NCBI RefSeq assembly: GCF_021390545.1 | Contig: NZ_JAJUWR010000017.1 | Coordinates: 79,412-143,411, forward strand | Direction of reading: 5' to 3' | Source of the DNA: Algoriphagus sp. AGSA1 | Lineage (GTDB): Bacteria; Bacteroidota; Bacteroidia; Cytophagales; Cyclobacteriaceae | Length of the DNA stretch: 64,000 nucleotides | Part shown: positions 8,445-17,844 of the stretch, piece after piece | Layout: the number at the start of each line of letters is the position of its first letter | Position numbering within the stretch: position 1 is the first letter of the stretch | Program-made: the position numbers and the translations under genes | The notes under the pieces: model-generated | Told to the model about the DNA's origin: nothing | Database searches by the model: none | What the model saw: only the letters and a program-made list of their open reading frames with translations

Positions 8445-9595
8445 AAATAGCCATAATGGGGGCAAAAGGGTATCCTTATGTCTATGGTGGATACGATACC
8501 ATGATCCGTGAGCTCGGGGAGCGGCTGGTGAAAAAGGGCGTACACGTACGGGTGTATAATCACAGAGCTCTCTTCCCCGTAAAACCGCGCTATGTCAACG
8601 GCATAGAATGCATCTACACCATAGCAATAGAATCAAAAAAACTGACCCAACTCTCGCATAGTTTTTTTTCAATGATGCATGCCTGTTTCTCGGATATAGA
8701 TGTGATCCTGGTCGTAAACAGCGCCAATGGCCCTTTCGGGGCAATAGCAAGGTTTTTTAGGAAAAAAACAGTCATTAACGTGGATGGACTGGAATGGCTA
8801 AGACCAAAATGGCATGGAATCGCGTCAAAATATTTCTTCTGGGCCTCAAAGATGGCCACTAAATACTACGATCAGCTGATCAATGATTCGGATGAAATGC
8901 AACGGGTCTATAAGGAACTGTTCAACGCTGACTCCAAAGTGATTGCCTATGGGGCTAATCCACAAGCGGATGTCGATTCTGCTCCCATAGAAAAGTGGGG
9001 GTTCAAATCCCAAGAGTATTTTCTCATCGTGGGCAGACTTATTCCGGACAACAATGCTGACCTGATTATTCAAGGTTTTTTGGAATCGGACAGCCGTCGA
9101 AAACTGGTCATCGTAGGAGATGTGCCCTTTGACGATGATTACGCTATGGTACTTAAGCAAAAAGAAGATGAACGGGTGCTTTTCCTGGGCTATGTCACTG
9201 ATCCCAATGAATTGGCAGCCTGGTATTCACATTGCTTTGCCTATTTTCATGGTCACGAATACGGAGGCACCAATCCGGCTATGCTGAAAGCACTTGGTTT
9301 TGGGTGTGCTATCCTGGCTTTGGACACTCCATTCAATCAGGAAATGTTACAAAATGGAAAACATGGTTGGTATTTCAAGAAAAACACTGCCTCTGTAAAA
9401 GACGTCATAGAAGCTGCGGAAAGCAGCACAGAAAGAATGGCCTATTTCAGAAAAACAGCACGTGAAGGGTTGATTCAGCGTTACAATTGGGATTATGTGA
9501 CGGATCAATACCTAGAGGTTTTCGAACAATTGTCCGGAAAGAAAGTCATGAAAAACCCACCTGAAACCCCTAAATTTGAAAGAGTGGAGCAATAA
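8420..9595 (+). CDS. DUF1972-type glycosyltransferase (rhamnosyltransferase-like)
   Basis: A 391-residue protein opening KIAIMGAKGYPYVYGGYDTM, the hallmark of the DUF1972 N-terminal domain of GT-B enzymes. The C-terminal GT4 half has YFLIVGRLIPDNNADLIIQG and the modified donor site HGHEYGGTNPAMLKALGFGC, where GGTNPAMLKA replaces the more common E-x7-E segment, as is usual in this subfamily. Relatives are rhamnosyltransferases of polysaccharide loci. It starts inside the previous gene (25 nt overlap) and ends the cluster, with 83 nt before an unrelated OsmC gene. Confidence 0.88.
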   Translation: MATGKKKLKIAIMGAKGYPYVYGGYDTMIRELGERLVKKGVHVRVYNHRALFPVKPRYVNGIECIYTIAIESKKLTQLSHSFFSMMHACFSDIDVILVVNSANGPFGAIARFFRKKTVINVDGLEWLRPKWHGIASKYFFWASKMATKYYDQLINDSDEMQRVYKELFNADSKVIAYGANPQADVDSAPIEKWGFKSQEYFLIVGRLIPDNNADLIIQGFLESDSRRKLVIVGDVPFDDDYAMVLKQKEDERVLFLGYVTDPNELAAWYSHCFAYFHGHEYGGTNPAMLKALGFGCAILALDTPFNQEMLQNGKHGWYFKKNTASVKDVIEAAESSTERMAYFRKTAREGLIQRYNWDYVTDQYLEVFEQLSGKKVMKNPPETPKFERVEQ

Positions 9596-9678
9596 AAAAC
9601 GGTAGGCCGCTCTGAACTTTCCTACTAAAAAACTCCTTTTTGTGATATAAACTTTTAACCCTAAAAAATAGATTGACC

Positions 9679-10092
9679 ATGATCAGAAAAGCAACTGCCG
9701 TATGGCAAGGAACAGGAAAAAACGGAAAAGGAACACTCACCACACCAAGTACTGTTCTAGACAAAACCCAGTATTCTTTCGGCTCCAGATTTGAAAGCGG
9801 AATAGGCACAAATCCTGAAGAATTGATTGCTGCCGCTCACGCTGGATGTTTTGCGATGAAACTGAGTTTCAACCTGCAAGAAGCCGGATACACTGCCGAT
9901 GAACTGGATGTAACCGCAAATATCACCTTCGAAGAAGGAACACTGAAAAAATCACACTTGGTACTTAAGGCGAAGGTAGAAGGAATAGAGGAAGAAAAGT
10001 TTGATGAACTGGTAAAGGATGCGGAGGAAAACTGCCCTATTTCAAGAGTTTTGGACTTGGAAATCAGTGTGGAAAGCACCTTGAACGCTTAA
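9679..10092 (+). CDS. OsmC-family peroxiredoxin
   Basis: A 137-residue protein with both redox cysteines of the OsmC/Ohr fold: C57 in AAAHAGCFAMKLSF and C119 in DAEENCPISRVL. The N-terminal segment (KATAVWQGTGKNGKG) and the GTNPEELIAAAHAGCF core match OsmC rather than Ohr. It should reduce organic hydroperoxides in the cytoplasm. ATG 9679 is preferred over the TTG at 9673 because MIRKATAVW is the normal start. It appears monocistronic, with a hairpin terminator about 270 nt downstream. Confidence 0.93.
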   Translation: MIRKATAVWQGTGKNGKGTLTTPSTVLDKTQYSFGSRFESGIGTNPEELIAAAHAGCFAMKLSFNLQEAGYTADELDVTANITFEEGTLKKSHLVLKAKVEGIEEEKFDELVKDAEENCPISRVLDLEISVESTLNA

Positions 10093-10147
10093 AAACAAGG
10101 TTTTAGAATCTGGCATCAAGATGACATAACCAAGAATTTAAGTAGAG

Positions 10148-10302
10148 CTTGTTGAAAAAATCTCAGGTATGCCAAGCCTGCCTACAGGATCTTTAGGGTC
10201 AAGACGGCCGAGTGAAGATGTATGCTTATACGTCGAATGAGGCCAATCTAGAAGATGGCATGGCCGAGACTAGCTAGAAAATCCCGGTTTTGGGATTTTC
10301 TG
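10148..10302 (+). repeat. Dispersed intergenic element, hairpin portion, copy D (partial)
   Basis: Bases 10276-10301 form a perfect 10-bp inverted repeat, AGAAAATCCC then GGGATTTTCT, with a six-base loop. The same hairpin occurs in copy B at 39651-39676 and a decayed version starts copy C at 43678. A CTTGTTGAAAAA motif at 10148 is also shared with copies B and C, but in a different order, and the GTCGTCAAAA core is missing. The assignment to the family is therefore weaker. The rest of 10093-10538 holds no gene that I recognise. Confidence 0.5.
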
Positions 10303-10367
10303 GCCCATATAGCGGCTACGCCCTTTGGAGAATCTCTGAGCCTTGTGGTTATATTAAAACTTTGCCG

Positions 10368-10395
10368 CCGTTCGTCTGACACGAACGGTTTTTTT
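10368..10395 (+). terminator. Rho-independent terminator
   Basis: A perfect 8-bp stem (CCGTTCGT, loop CTGAC, ACGAACGG) is followed by seven T. It would stop transcripts from the OsmC side before the convergent TonB-receptor gene. Confidence 0.75.
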
Positions 10396-10538
10396 GGTCT
10401 CGGGGTGATCCCGGATACAAAACAAAGGAAAATTGAATTTCGCTCTTTCAGAGCTAGTGGTTGATTTGTCTATGTTTTTTTACTACTATATTTCGTCCCT
10501 TCAGGCCTCTAATCCCTTCATGCGGTGCGTATGTTTTT

Positions 10539-12782
10539 CTAATATAGAAACGCCACTTTCACTCCACCATACCAATTTCTCTCTGGAGCAGGCTGATAGT
10601 ATCTTCCGCCAAAGGGATTAAGATCATTACCCAAAGAGTAAACTTCATCAGTCAGGTTGTCCACTCCTGCAAAGGCTTCCAACTCCCACTTGCCAGCAAA
10701 GCTTCTAGCCCAGCCGAAACGCATATTCACCAGATTATAAGCATCCTGATAAACGGTATTAGCATCATTCAGCGGGATTTCATCTACGTATTGATGGGTG
10801 AAATTCAGATAAAACCCCGGTGAAGTGCGAAGATCCAGTCGGCTCACCAAGGTATTGGGCGAAACCCCTGTGAGATCATTGCCCGAGTAATCGTTGTCCC
10901 CTTGCTGGTAATTCTTGAATTTGAAATAATGTCCGGTAAACGCAGTCCCGATTTTAAGATCCCTGACAAACGCTGTCTGGCTTTGGACTAAAGCATAATC
11001 AATAGCTGTTTCTATGCCTTTCTGATCTGTGGAACCAGCATTTCTAAAAAGCACAACTCCCTGGGCGTTGGTATATGTGGTGATGGTCTGGTCCAGCTTG
11101 AAGTAAAATGCGGTCACATCCAGATTCAGTTTCCCTCTTCCCATTCTATAGCCCACTTCATAATTCAATCCTTTTTCCGCTTCCAAATCTAGATTCAGGC
11201 TGCCTTCATTTGTCCGTATTTCGTCGATAGTAGGAGGTGAAAAACCACTGCTGATACTTCCGTAAACTCCGGAGTAGTCATTGAATTGATAATTGAGTGC
11301 AAAACGGGGAACTACAACAGGATCAAATCTCCTGGTCTGCAAGCCGATAGCTCCGCCCGACGCATCTATTTGCCGGCCGATCTCCAGGCTGCTGAAATTT
11401 TCACTGAGTGCGAAAGTCACCATGAAACTGTCCATCAGATCCCATTCGGCCTGCTGAAACAGAAAGCCTTGCTTGGCACCTAGTTTATCCGCAAAACGTA
11501 CAGTATCCGCCGATCCGGCTCTATTCCCAAAATTCTGGGCATCTGTCAAGCTGCTTTGATACTCTCCTCCGGCAATAATTCTCAGATCTTTACCTGCAAG
11601 GTTACCATCAAAAGTAAATGCCGTCCTTCCCCCATATCCAAATCCCAGTTCTTTTTTATAATCCAAAATGAAGGGGTTTTCAAAATCATTGGTATTGAGG
11701 TAGAGCGTTGTAGAGTTTTTGAGTCTTGGGGAAAACCTATATAAATGGCCTATTGAGGCAAAAACTGATTGCTGGGCTATGGAACTGTTTTGGGCTGCAG
11801 AACCGGGTCTGGCCAAGGCAGGATCTTCTGCCAGCTGATCGGCATTAAGGGCACCGGGGATTTGATAGTTCAGGTCAGAGATGAGCAATTGGGTTCGGAT
11901 TTCCTGCTTATCAGATACGTTGAAAAAGCCACCTAGCTGAAAAACCTGCCTTTCCATAGCCGAATGCTCCCTATAACCGTCTGACTTTTGGCTGACATAA
12001 GAAGCCTCAAATCCACCATTCCCCACTTGCTGGGAAACCCCGATTTTATAGCGTGTCATTCCAAAGTCACCTAACATAAAATCCGCCGAAACTCTACCTC
12101 CTTCCGGACTTGCCGGGCTATATAGGTTTACCGCTCCACCATTTCCTGCTCCATAGATACTTCCCGATGGCCCTTTGATCACTTCAGCAGTTCTGATGTT
12201 GGAAAGGTCCAGGAGGTTTAGGGCAGTAGTGCCATCAGGTGAAGTAAACGGCACATCGTTCCAATAAACTTTCACATTTCTAACCCCAAAAGGCGCACGA
12301 AGGGAACTGCCTCGGATTGAAATCCTATAACTCGCCGGGGCACGTTCCTCTATACGGATTCCAGGTTTTGTATTGAAGGAACTCACTAGCGAGGTCTCAT
12401 TGAACCGGTTGAAATCCTGCTCGGAAATTACTGCTATGGAGGCCGATTGCTCAAGAATTCCCCGCTCGGATTCAAAGGCAGAAACAGTGATTTCCGAAAG
12501 ATTCATGAATTTTCTGGTCATGGAGACTATCTGTTCTTTTCCCGGGCTGAGCTCTTTACTCATAGGTTCATATCCTTCGACCTCAAAGCGAACCAACAAT
12601 TTCCCCGAGATGGGAATAATTATTTGCCCATTCTGATTACTGCTGGCCATGAATTCTCCGTTGACGCTAGCCCGCACATTTTCCAATGGCTGGCGGCTTT
12701 CTGAATCCACGATTTTAAGAGAAACCTGGGCCTGGGCCCAGGTGGAAAACAATAGGCAGAGAAGTGTGAGAGTTTTATTCAT
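10539..12782 (-). CDS. TonB-dependent outer-membrane receptor
   Basis: A 747-residue protein with a signal peptide (MNKTLTLLCLLFSTWAQAQ), a short carboxypeptidase-regulatory-like beta domain (VSLKIVDSESRQPLENVRAS to about residue 95), a plug domain (residues ~105-230, with RISIRGSSLRAPFG and VIKGPSGSIYGAGNGGAVNL) and a C-terminal beta barrel ending in YGGVKVAFLY with a terminal aromatic residue. It imports a substrate across the outer membrane with energy from TonB. The plug style is that of iron-complex or cofactor receptors (FecA/BtuB-like) rather than SusC. It stands alone, with no partner lipoprotein and no clear iron box upstream, so the ligand is unknown. Confidence 0.88.
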   Translation of the reverse strand: MNKTLTLLCLLFSTWAQAQVSLKIVDSESRQPLENVRASVNGEFMASSNQNGQIIIPISGKLLVRFEVEGYEPMSKELSPGKEQIVSMTRKFMNLSEITVSAFESERGILEQSASIAVISEQDFNRFNETSLVSSFNTKPGIRIEERAPASYRISIRGSSLRAPFGVRNVKVYWNDVPFTSPDGTTALNLLDLSNIRTAEVIKGPSGSIYGAGNGGAVNLYSPASPEGGRVSADFMLGDFGMTRYKIGVSQQVGNGGFEASYVSQKSDGYREHSAMERQVFQLGGFFNVSDKQEIRTQLLISDLNYQIPGALNADQLAEDPALARPGSAAQNSSIAQQSVFASIGHLYRFSPRLKNSTTLYLNTNDFENPFILDYKKELGFGYGGRTAFTFDGNLAGKDLRIIAGGEYQSSLTDAQNFGNRAGSADTVRFADKLGAKQGFLFQQAEWDLMDSFMVTFALSENFSSLEIGRQIDASGGAIGLQTRRFDPVVVPRFALNYQFNDYSGVYGSISSGFSPPTIDEIRTNEGSLNLDLEAEKGLNYEVGYRMGRGKLNLDVTAFYFKLDQTITTYTNAQGVVLFRNAGSTDQKGIETAIDYALVQSQTAFVRDLKIGTAFTGHYFKFKNYQQGDNDYSGNDLTGVSPNTLVSRLDLRTSPGFYLNFTHQYVDEIPLNDANTVYQDAYNLVNMRFGWARSFAGKWELEAFAGVDNLTDEVYSLGNDLNPFGGRYYQPAPERNWYGGVKVAFLY

Positions 12783-13016
12783 GTGGGCAAATTAATGGCT
12801 TTCATCTCAAGATCGTAATCTCTTTCCCTCAAAGTTCATTTTTGATCACCATAATCATCAGAGAAATCCCCTTTTAACAAAAAAAACGGTAAACCCTTCG
12901 AGAGCCAATTTTTCACAAGATATATTATAAACCCTAGAAGTGATTTCCCTGCCATTATCATATTCCGTTTCCGAAATTCAGGCAAAAGCCCTAATTTACT
13001 CGCTAAATCCTTTACA

Positions 13017-15059
13017 ATGAGAAAAACGCTTTGGTTTGCTTTATTGCTTCCCTTTACCTACTGCAGTGAAAAAACCGCACCACCTGCCCCGGTTTTACCT
13101 GTGCCTGAAGCTCGTCAGATAGCCTGGCAAGAACTGGAATTTTACGGTTTTGTCCACTTCAATATGAACACGTTCTCCGATAGGGAATGGGGATTTGGGG
13201 ATGAAAAACCTGAGATGTTCAATCCATCAGATCTACAGCCAAGACAATGGGCACAAGTGGCTTCCGAGGCTGGTATGAAGGGGTTGATCATTACGGCCAA
13301 GCATCACGACGGCTTTGTGCTTTGGCCTTCCGCCTATACCGAACATTCTGTCAAGAACAGTCCCTGGAAGGATGGCAAGGGCGATTTGATTAAGGAACTG
13401 GCGGAAGCATGTAAGGAATATGGATTGAAGTTTGGCATTTATTATTCTCCTTGGGACAGAAATCACCCAGACTACGGCAAGCCAGAATATATAACTTACA
13501 TGCGTAACCAGCTGACCGAATTACTCAGCAATTACGGGGATGTTTTCGAGGTTTGGTTTGATGGGGCAAATGGCGGTGATGGATACTATGGAGGAGCAAA
13601 TGAAACCAGAAAGGTGGACAAGCTTACTTATTATGATTGGCCTAGTACATATAAACTTGTCCGAGATCTACAGCCCGGGGCGGTGATGTTCTCGGACGGA
13701 GGGCCAGATGTGAGATGGGTAGGAAATGAACATGGCTTTGCCTACGAAACCACCTGGTCCAATCTGATGCGGGATTCCGTTTACGCAGGGATGCCCGAAT
13801 ACCCGGAAAAATACGCTTCCGGACAGGAAAACGGTACACATTGGGTGCCTGCGGAGGCTGACGTTTCCATACGCCCAGGCTGGTATTATCACAAGTATGA
13901 GGATCACAAAGTACGCTCATTGCCGGACTTACTTGAAATCTACTATAAAAGTATAGGAAGAAACAGCTCCCTACTTATCAATTTCCCGGTGGATACACGG
14001 GGTCTGATCCATGAAAACGATGTGGAGGCGATCATGAAATTCTCAGAAAAGATCAAGGAAGACTTTGCTGATAATTTGGCTCCACAGGCTAGGGCAACGG
14101 CAAACGACGAGAGAGGTGCTGGATATGAAGTGGAAAATGTATTGGATGGTGATTATGAAACCTATTGGACGACTAAAGACGGAGGCAATTCCGGTGAAAT
14201 CACCTTGGACTTTGGTGATGAGATCACTTTCAATAGACTGCTTTTGCAAGAATATACGCCCCTCGGTCAACGGGTGAAAAGCTTTGTTTTGGAAAAGGAA
14301 ACGGATGGAAATTGGGAAAAAATCGCCGAAGCCACTACAATAGGTTATAAAAGAATACTTCGCTTTCCGGATGTGAAAACAAGTTCAGTTCGCATTAGGT
14401 TTACCGATGGCAAAAACATCCCTGTTATTTCAGAAATCGGGATTTACAATGCCCCAAAACTCCTGCTGCCTCCTATTTTCTCCAGAAACAAAGCGGGGGA
14501 AATCACTTTGGAAAGCCCAGAAGAAGGCCTGGAAGTTTATTACACCCTAGATGGATCGAAGCCTTCCAAAGAGAGCAAAAAGTACACTTCACCCTTCCAA
14601 TCTGAAAATCCCGCTGCACTTCAAGCCATTTCTCTAAATCCCGCCACTGGCAAAATAAGTGAAGCTATCACTGTGGAAGTAGATTTGGCAAAAACTAAAT
14701 GGACTTCTCCACAGGGCGAAAAGCTCATAGATGAGAACCCCCAGACCTACGTAGCCAGCAAGGACAATAGTGTCACCATCAATCTGGGCGAGGAAGTTGC
14801 ACTCCGGGGATTTACATACTTACCTATGCAGGCACGCTATCCAAGTGGCTTTATCACCAATTATGTTCTTGAAGTGAGTAGTGATGGGAAAAACTTCCGG
14901 CAGGTAGCGTCGGGCGAATTCTCCAACATCGTCAATAGCCCTATAGAGCAGATAATCAAATTTGACGAAGTCAAAGCCAAATTCATCCGGCTGAAAGCAA
15001 GTAAAACGGCGGATGGCAATAAGGCAACATTTGCTGAAGTGGGCGTTCTTACCAGATAG
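13017..15059 (+). CDS. GH29 alpha-L-fucosidase with accessory carbohydrate-binding domains
   Basis: A 680-residue lipoprotein-like protein: the N-terminal hydrophobic stretch ends at C16 (LLPFTYC), an unorthodox lipobox. Residues ~30-345 are the GH29 catalytic domain (FYGFVHFNMNTFSDREWGFG; ITAKHHDGFVLWPS; FGIYYSPWDRNHPDYG), with the nucleophile likely D182 in VFEVWFDGANGG. A discoidin-type (F5/8C, CBM32-like) domain follows (~360-480), then a chitobiase-like segment (VYYTLDGSKPSKESKKYTSP, ~505-560) and a second discoidin-like domain to the end. The WFDG form resembles the alpha-1,3/4-fucosidase subfamily. It should release fucose from glycans in the periplasm or on the surface. No fucose-use genes lie nearby. 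Confidence 0.9.
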   Translation: MRKTLWFALLLPFTYCSEKTAPPAPVLPVPEARQIAWQELEFYGFVHFNMNTFSDREWGFGDEKPEMFNPSDLQPRQWAQVASEAGMKGLIITAKHHDGFVLWPSAYTEHSVKNSPWKDGKGDLIKELAEACKEYGLKFGIYYSPWDRNHPDYGKPEYITYMRNQLTELLSNYGDVFEVWFDGANGGDGYYGGANETRKVDKLTYYDWPSTYKLVRDLQPGAVMFSDGGPDVRWVGNEHGFAYETTWSNLMRDSVYAGMPEYPEKYASGQENGTHWVPAEADVSIRPGWYYHKYEDHKVRSLPDLLEIYYKSIGRNSSLLINFPVDTRGLIHENDVEAIMKFSEKIKEDFADNLAPQARATANDERGAGYEVENVLDGDYETYWTTKDGGNSGEITLDFGDEITFNRLLLQEYTPLGQRVKSFVLEKETDGNWEKIAEATTIGYKRILRFPDVKTSSVRIRFTDGKNIPVISEIGIYNAPKLLLPPIFSRNKAGEITLESPEEGLEVYYTLDGSKPSKESKKYTSPFQSENPAALQAISLNPATGKISEAITVEVDLAKTKWTSPQGEKLIDENPQTYVASKDNSVTINLGEEVALRGFTYLPMQARYPSGFITNYVLEVSSDGKNFRQVASGEFSNIVNSPIEQIIKFDEVKAKFIRLKASKTADGNKATFAEVGVLTR

Positions 15060-15376
15060 TTATTGTGGTGATGTGTGTGTGGTCCTCGCTTATATTGCCT
15101 CTAGGGTTTTACTCCTTATTAGCTTCCTGTATTGGAAAAGAAAGTGAGTAATCCTTTGAAATATAAACAGGCTTAACTGCATCTAATTATTGTGGAGCAT
15201 TTCTGCATTTAATCCAGAAATGCATTATAAAATCATCCTATAGTAGTAGACGAATTGCTCCCAGTTCATAGGGAATGTCAGGCTCTTATTTTGATAAGTC
15301 GGTCAAAAAATGATGGCAAATAACTGGCATAATGGGTACATTGAGCGCTCTAATCAAATAACCCAACTCTAAACCT
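15060..15376. other. Intergenic region, nothing recognised
   Basis: These 317 nt between the fucosidase and the oxidoreductase pair hold only short AT-rich runs and a weak hairpin around GCATTTCTGC and CCAGAAATGC near 15197-15224. I see no gene, repeat copy or clear promoter. Confidence 0.5.
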
Positions 15377-15931
15377 ATGAACAGACGAATTGCGCTCAGG
15401 CATTTGGCGCTGATATCTGGAGGACTTGCACTCATTCCTTCCTGTGATTTCAGCACAGATGATATCCTGGAGGCCTATGAAAACCTGAAAATCACCAATA
15501 CCCAAAAACAACTTTTGGGAGAAATATCAAACACCATTATCCCCGCTGGGGAGCTGAAAGGAGCTCTGGATCTGGAAGTACCGGATTTTATTCTCGTTAT
15601 GGTTAATGACTGCCTGAAAAGAGAAGATCAGGAGCTTTTCACCCAAGGATTAGCGGCATTTCCGGACTATGCCAAGAAATCAGGAGGCAGTAATTTTGAT
15701 AAGCTGGATTCTAAGGAGAAAGAAGATCTTATTCAGCAAGGCCTAGCGCTTGAGGAAGAAAAAGATAAAGCCCTTTCCTTTTTTCTAAACACCACCAAGC
15801 GGCTTACTATGCAGGGTTATATGGCTTCAGAATATATTCAGACTGAGGTAATTCCCTATTCTCTAATTCCAGGCACTTACAATGGAGCTGTGCTGATTTC
15901 TGATATTCAAAAACCTAAAATTAATGGCTAA
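15377..15931 (+). CDS. Gluconate 2-dehydrogenase subunit 3-like protein (small subunit for GMC oxidoreductase)
   Basis: A 184-residue protein with a twin-arginine-like export signal (MNRRIALRHLALISGG) running into a lipobox-like LIPSC, so it is probably exported and perhaps lipid-anchored. The body (TNTQKQLLGEISNTIIPAGE, then DLEVPDFILVMVNDCLK) is typical of the gluconate 2-dehydrogenase subunit 3 family. That family supplies the export signal and a chaperone-like partner for a membrane-linked FAD dehydrogenase. Its stop overlaps the next gene by 8 nt, which strongly supports pairing with that GMC enzyme. Confidence 0.88.
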   Translation: MNRRIALRHLALISGGLALIPSCDFSTDDILEAYENLKITNTQKQLLGEISNTIIPAGELKGALDLEVPDFILVMVNDCLKREDQELFTQGLAAFPDYAKKSGGSNFDKLDSKEKEDLIQQGLALEEEKDKALSFFLNTTKRLTMQGYMASEYIQTEVIPYSLIPGTYNGAVLISDIQKPKING

Positions 15932-17642
15932 TCTCAATATCCGTAGCAAACAAGAAAGAACCTACCAAGCTATAGTAATTGGTTCGGGAGCAAGTGGAGG
16001 ATGGGCAGCCAAGGAATTCGGCGATCTGGGAGTGAAGACACTTGTATTAGAACGGGGCAGAAATGTAGAGCACGTCAAGGATTATCCAACCACGAATATG
16101 CTACCCTATGAATTTAAACATAGAGGTAAGCTGCCACAAAATGTATTGGACGAAAACCCGATTGTAGCCAAGTGCTATGCTTTTGGTGAAGACTCCGAGC
16201 ATTTTTTTGTAAAAGATGCAGAACAGCCATATGTGCAGGAAAAGCCCTTTGACTGGATCCGAGGCTATCAGGTAGGCGGTAAATCATTGCTCTGGGCAAG
16301 GCAGGTACAGCGTTGGTCAGATTATGATTTCGAAGGTCCAGCCCGGGATGGATTTGCAGTGGACTGGCCGATCAGATATAAGGACATTGCTCCATGGTAC
16401 AGCCACGTAGAGAAATTTGCCGGGGTATCCGGGAATAAGGATGGATTGGATGTGCTTCCAGATGGAGAATTTCTCCCAGGTTATGATCTAAATATTGTGG
16501 AAAAGCATTTTGCCCAAAAGCTGAAAGAAACCTATGGCGGCGACCGCCACATGATCTCAGCCAGATGTGCACATATCAATGGCCCGCATGAACAGTTTAC
16601 AGCGCAAGGCCGGGCTTTTTGCCAAAACAGAAACTTATGCCAGCGGGGATGTCCCTTTGGAGGATACTTCAGCAGCAATGCATCTACTATTCCATGGGCA
16701 TTAAAAAGTGGAAATGTCACCCTAAGACCGGACGCAGTAGTGCATTCCATTATTTATGATGATGAAGTAGGTAAAGCCACCGGTGTAAGAGTAATCGATG
16801 CACATACCAAGGAAATGGAAGAGTTCTACGCTGATGTTATTTTTGTCAATGCCGCTGCGACCAATTCCAACGCCATCTTGATGAATTCTACTTCTTCTCG
16901 ATTCCCAAATGGACTTGGAAATGACAGCGGGGTATTGGGCAAATACTTTGCGTTCCATAATTATAGAGCCGGGGTAAGCGCTTCTTATGATGGGTTTATG
17001 GAATACACCACTACCGGAGGAAGGCCGACAAGTGGCTATATTCCACGATTCAGAAATGTGAAAAAACAGGAAACTGATTTTCTACGAGGGTATGCTGGAG
17101 GTTTCAGTGCCTACCGGGGTGGAGGATATGTTGCAGATGCCCGAGTAGGCATGGAATTGAAAAACAACATGCTGAACCCTACCCCGCCGGATGGCCCCTG
17201 GAGGGTAGGTTCTCATATGATGGGGGAGACTATTCCTAAAGAGTCAAATTACATAGCCTTGGACAAAGATAAACTTGACCCCTATGGGCTTCCTACCATA
17301 AAATTCGATGTGTCCTATGACGACAATGATGAAAAAATGATCCTTGACTATCAGGAGCAGATTTCTGAGATGTTTGAGAAAGCCGGATTTACTGATATTT
17401 CAGTTCGTGACGACCACCGGGTTCCCGGGCTCGATATCCATGAAATGGGAGGAGTGCGTATGGGAAAAGACCCCAAAACCTCTATGCTAAATGGAAATCA
17501 CCAACTTCATGCAGTCCCAAATGTCTATGTGACTGACGGAGCATGTATGACCTCCACAGCTACACAAAACCCTACCTTGACCTATATGGCCTTTGCCGCT
17601 AGAGCCGCTCACCATGCGGTAAGAGAAAGCAAAAAAGGATAG
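15924..17642 (+). CDS. GMC-family FAD oxidoreductase (periplasmic dehydrogenase large subunit)
   Basis: A 572-residue flavoprotein. The FAD dinucleotide site is AIVIGSGASGGWAAKEFGDL (GxGxSG at about residues 20-26), followed by the LVLERG acidic end of strand beta-2. The GMC C-terminal domain has DIHEMGGVRMG and NVYVTDGACMTSTATQNPTL, including the catalytic His-Asn region. It has no signal peptide of its own and is probably carried out through the Tat system with the upstream small subunit, with which it overlaps by 8 nt. Such pairs oxidise sugars or polyols and feed electrons to a cytochrome; no cytochrome gene is adjacent. The substrate is unknown. Confidence 0.9.
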   Translation: MANLNIRSKQERTYQAIVIGSGASGGWAAKEFGDLGVKTLVLERGRNVEHVKDYPTTNMLPYEFKHRGKLPQNVLDENPIVAKCYAFGEDSEHFFVKDAEQPYVQEKPFDWIRGYQVGGKSLLWARQVQRWSDYDFEGPARDGFAVDWPIRYKDIAPWYSHVEKFAGVSGNKDGLDVLPDGEFLPGYDLNIVEKHFAQKLKETYGGDRHMISARCAHINGPHEQFTAQGRAFCQNRNLCQRGCPFGGYFSSNASTIPWALKSGNVTLRPDAVVHSIIYDDEVGKATGVRVIDAHTKEMEEFYADVIFVNAAATNSNAILMNSTSSRFPNGLGNDSGVLGKYFAFHNYRAGVSASYDGFMEYTTTGGRPTSGYIPRFRNVKKQETDFLRGYAGGFSAYRGGGYVADARVGMELKNNMLNPTPPDGPWRVGSHMMGETIPKESNYIALDKDKLDPYGLPTIKFDVSYDDNDEKMILDYQEQISEMFEKAGFTDISVRDDHRVPGLDIHEMGGVRMGKDPKTSMLNGNHQLHAVPNVYVTDGACMTSTATQNPTLTYMAFAARAAHHAVRESKKG

Positions 17643-17713
17643 GTTAATATACAGCGGAGTGAGCCAAAACTCTTGAGAAAAATCTTTCCTAAGGGTTTTA
17701 ATGAGCACCCTGC

Positions 17714-17834
17714 TTAATAAACCAGCTGATTGTCAACGTATTTTCCTATTTATTCCACAATACGTGTATTAAAATCCCGGGAAATGAACAATTTCTGTAT
17801 TAATCCGTGTTAAAAATCAGGTTAATAAACCAGC
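17714..17834 (+). repeat. 13-bp direct repeat pair upstream of bshA
   Basis: TTAATAAACCAGC occurs at 17714-17726 and again at 17822-17834, ending 10 nt before the bshA start. The 95 nt between them are AT-rich, with TGTATTAA written twice. It could be a duplication scar or paired binding sites. Confidence 0.5.
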
Positions 17835-17844
17835 CCAACATATT

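Noticed and set aside
10255..10464. A 69-codon frame in the gap before the TonB receptor
   Set aside because: It runs across the repeat hairpin and the terminator and has no family features.
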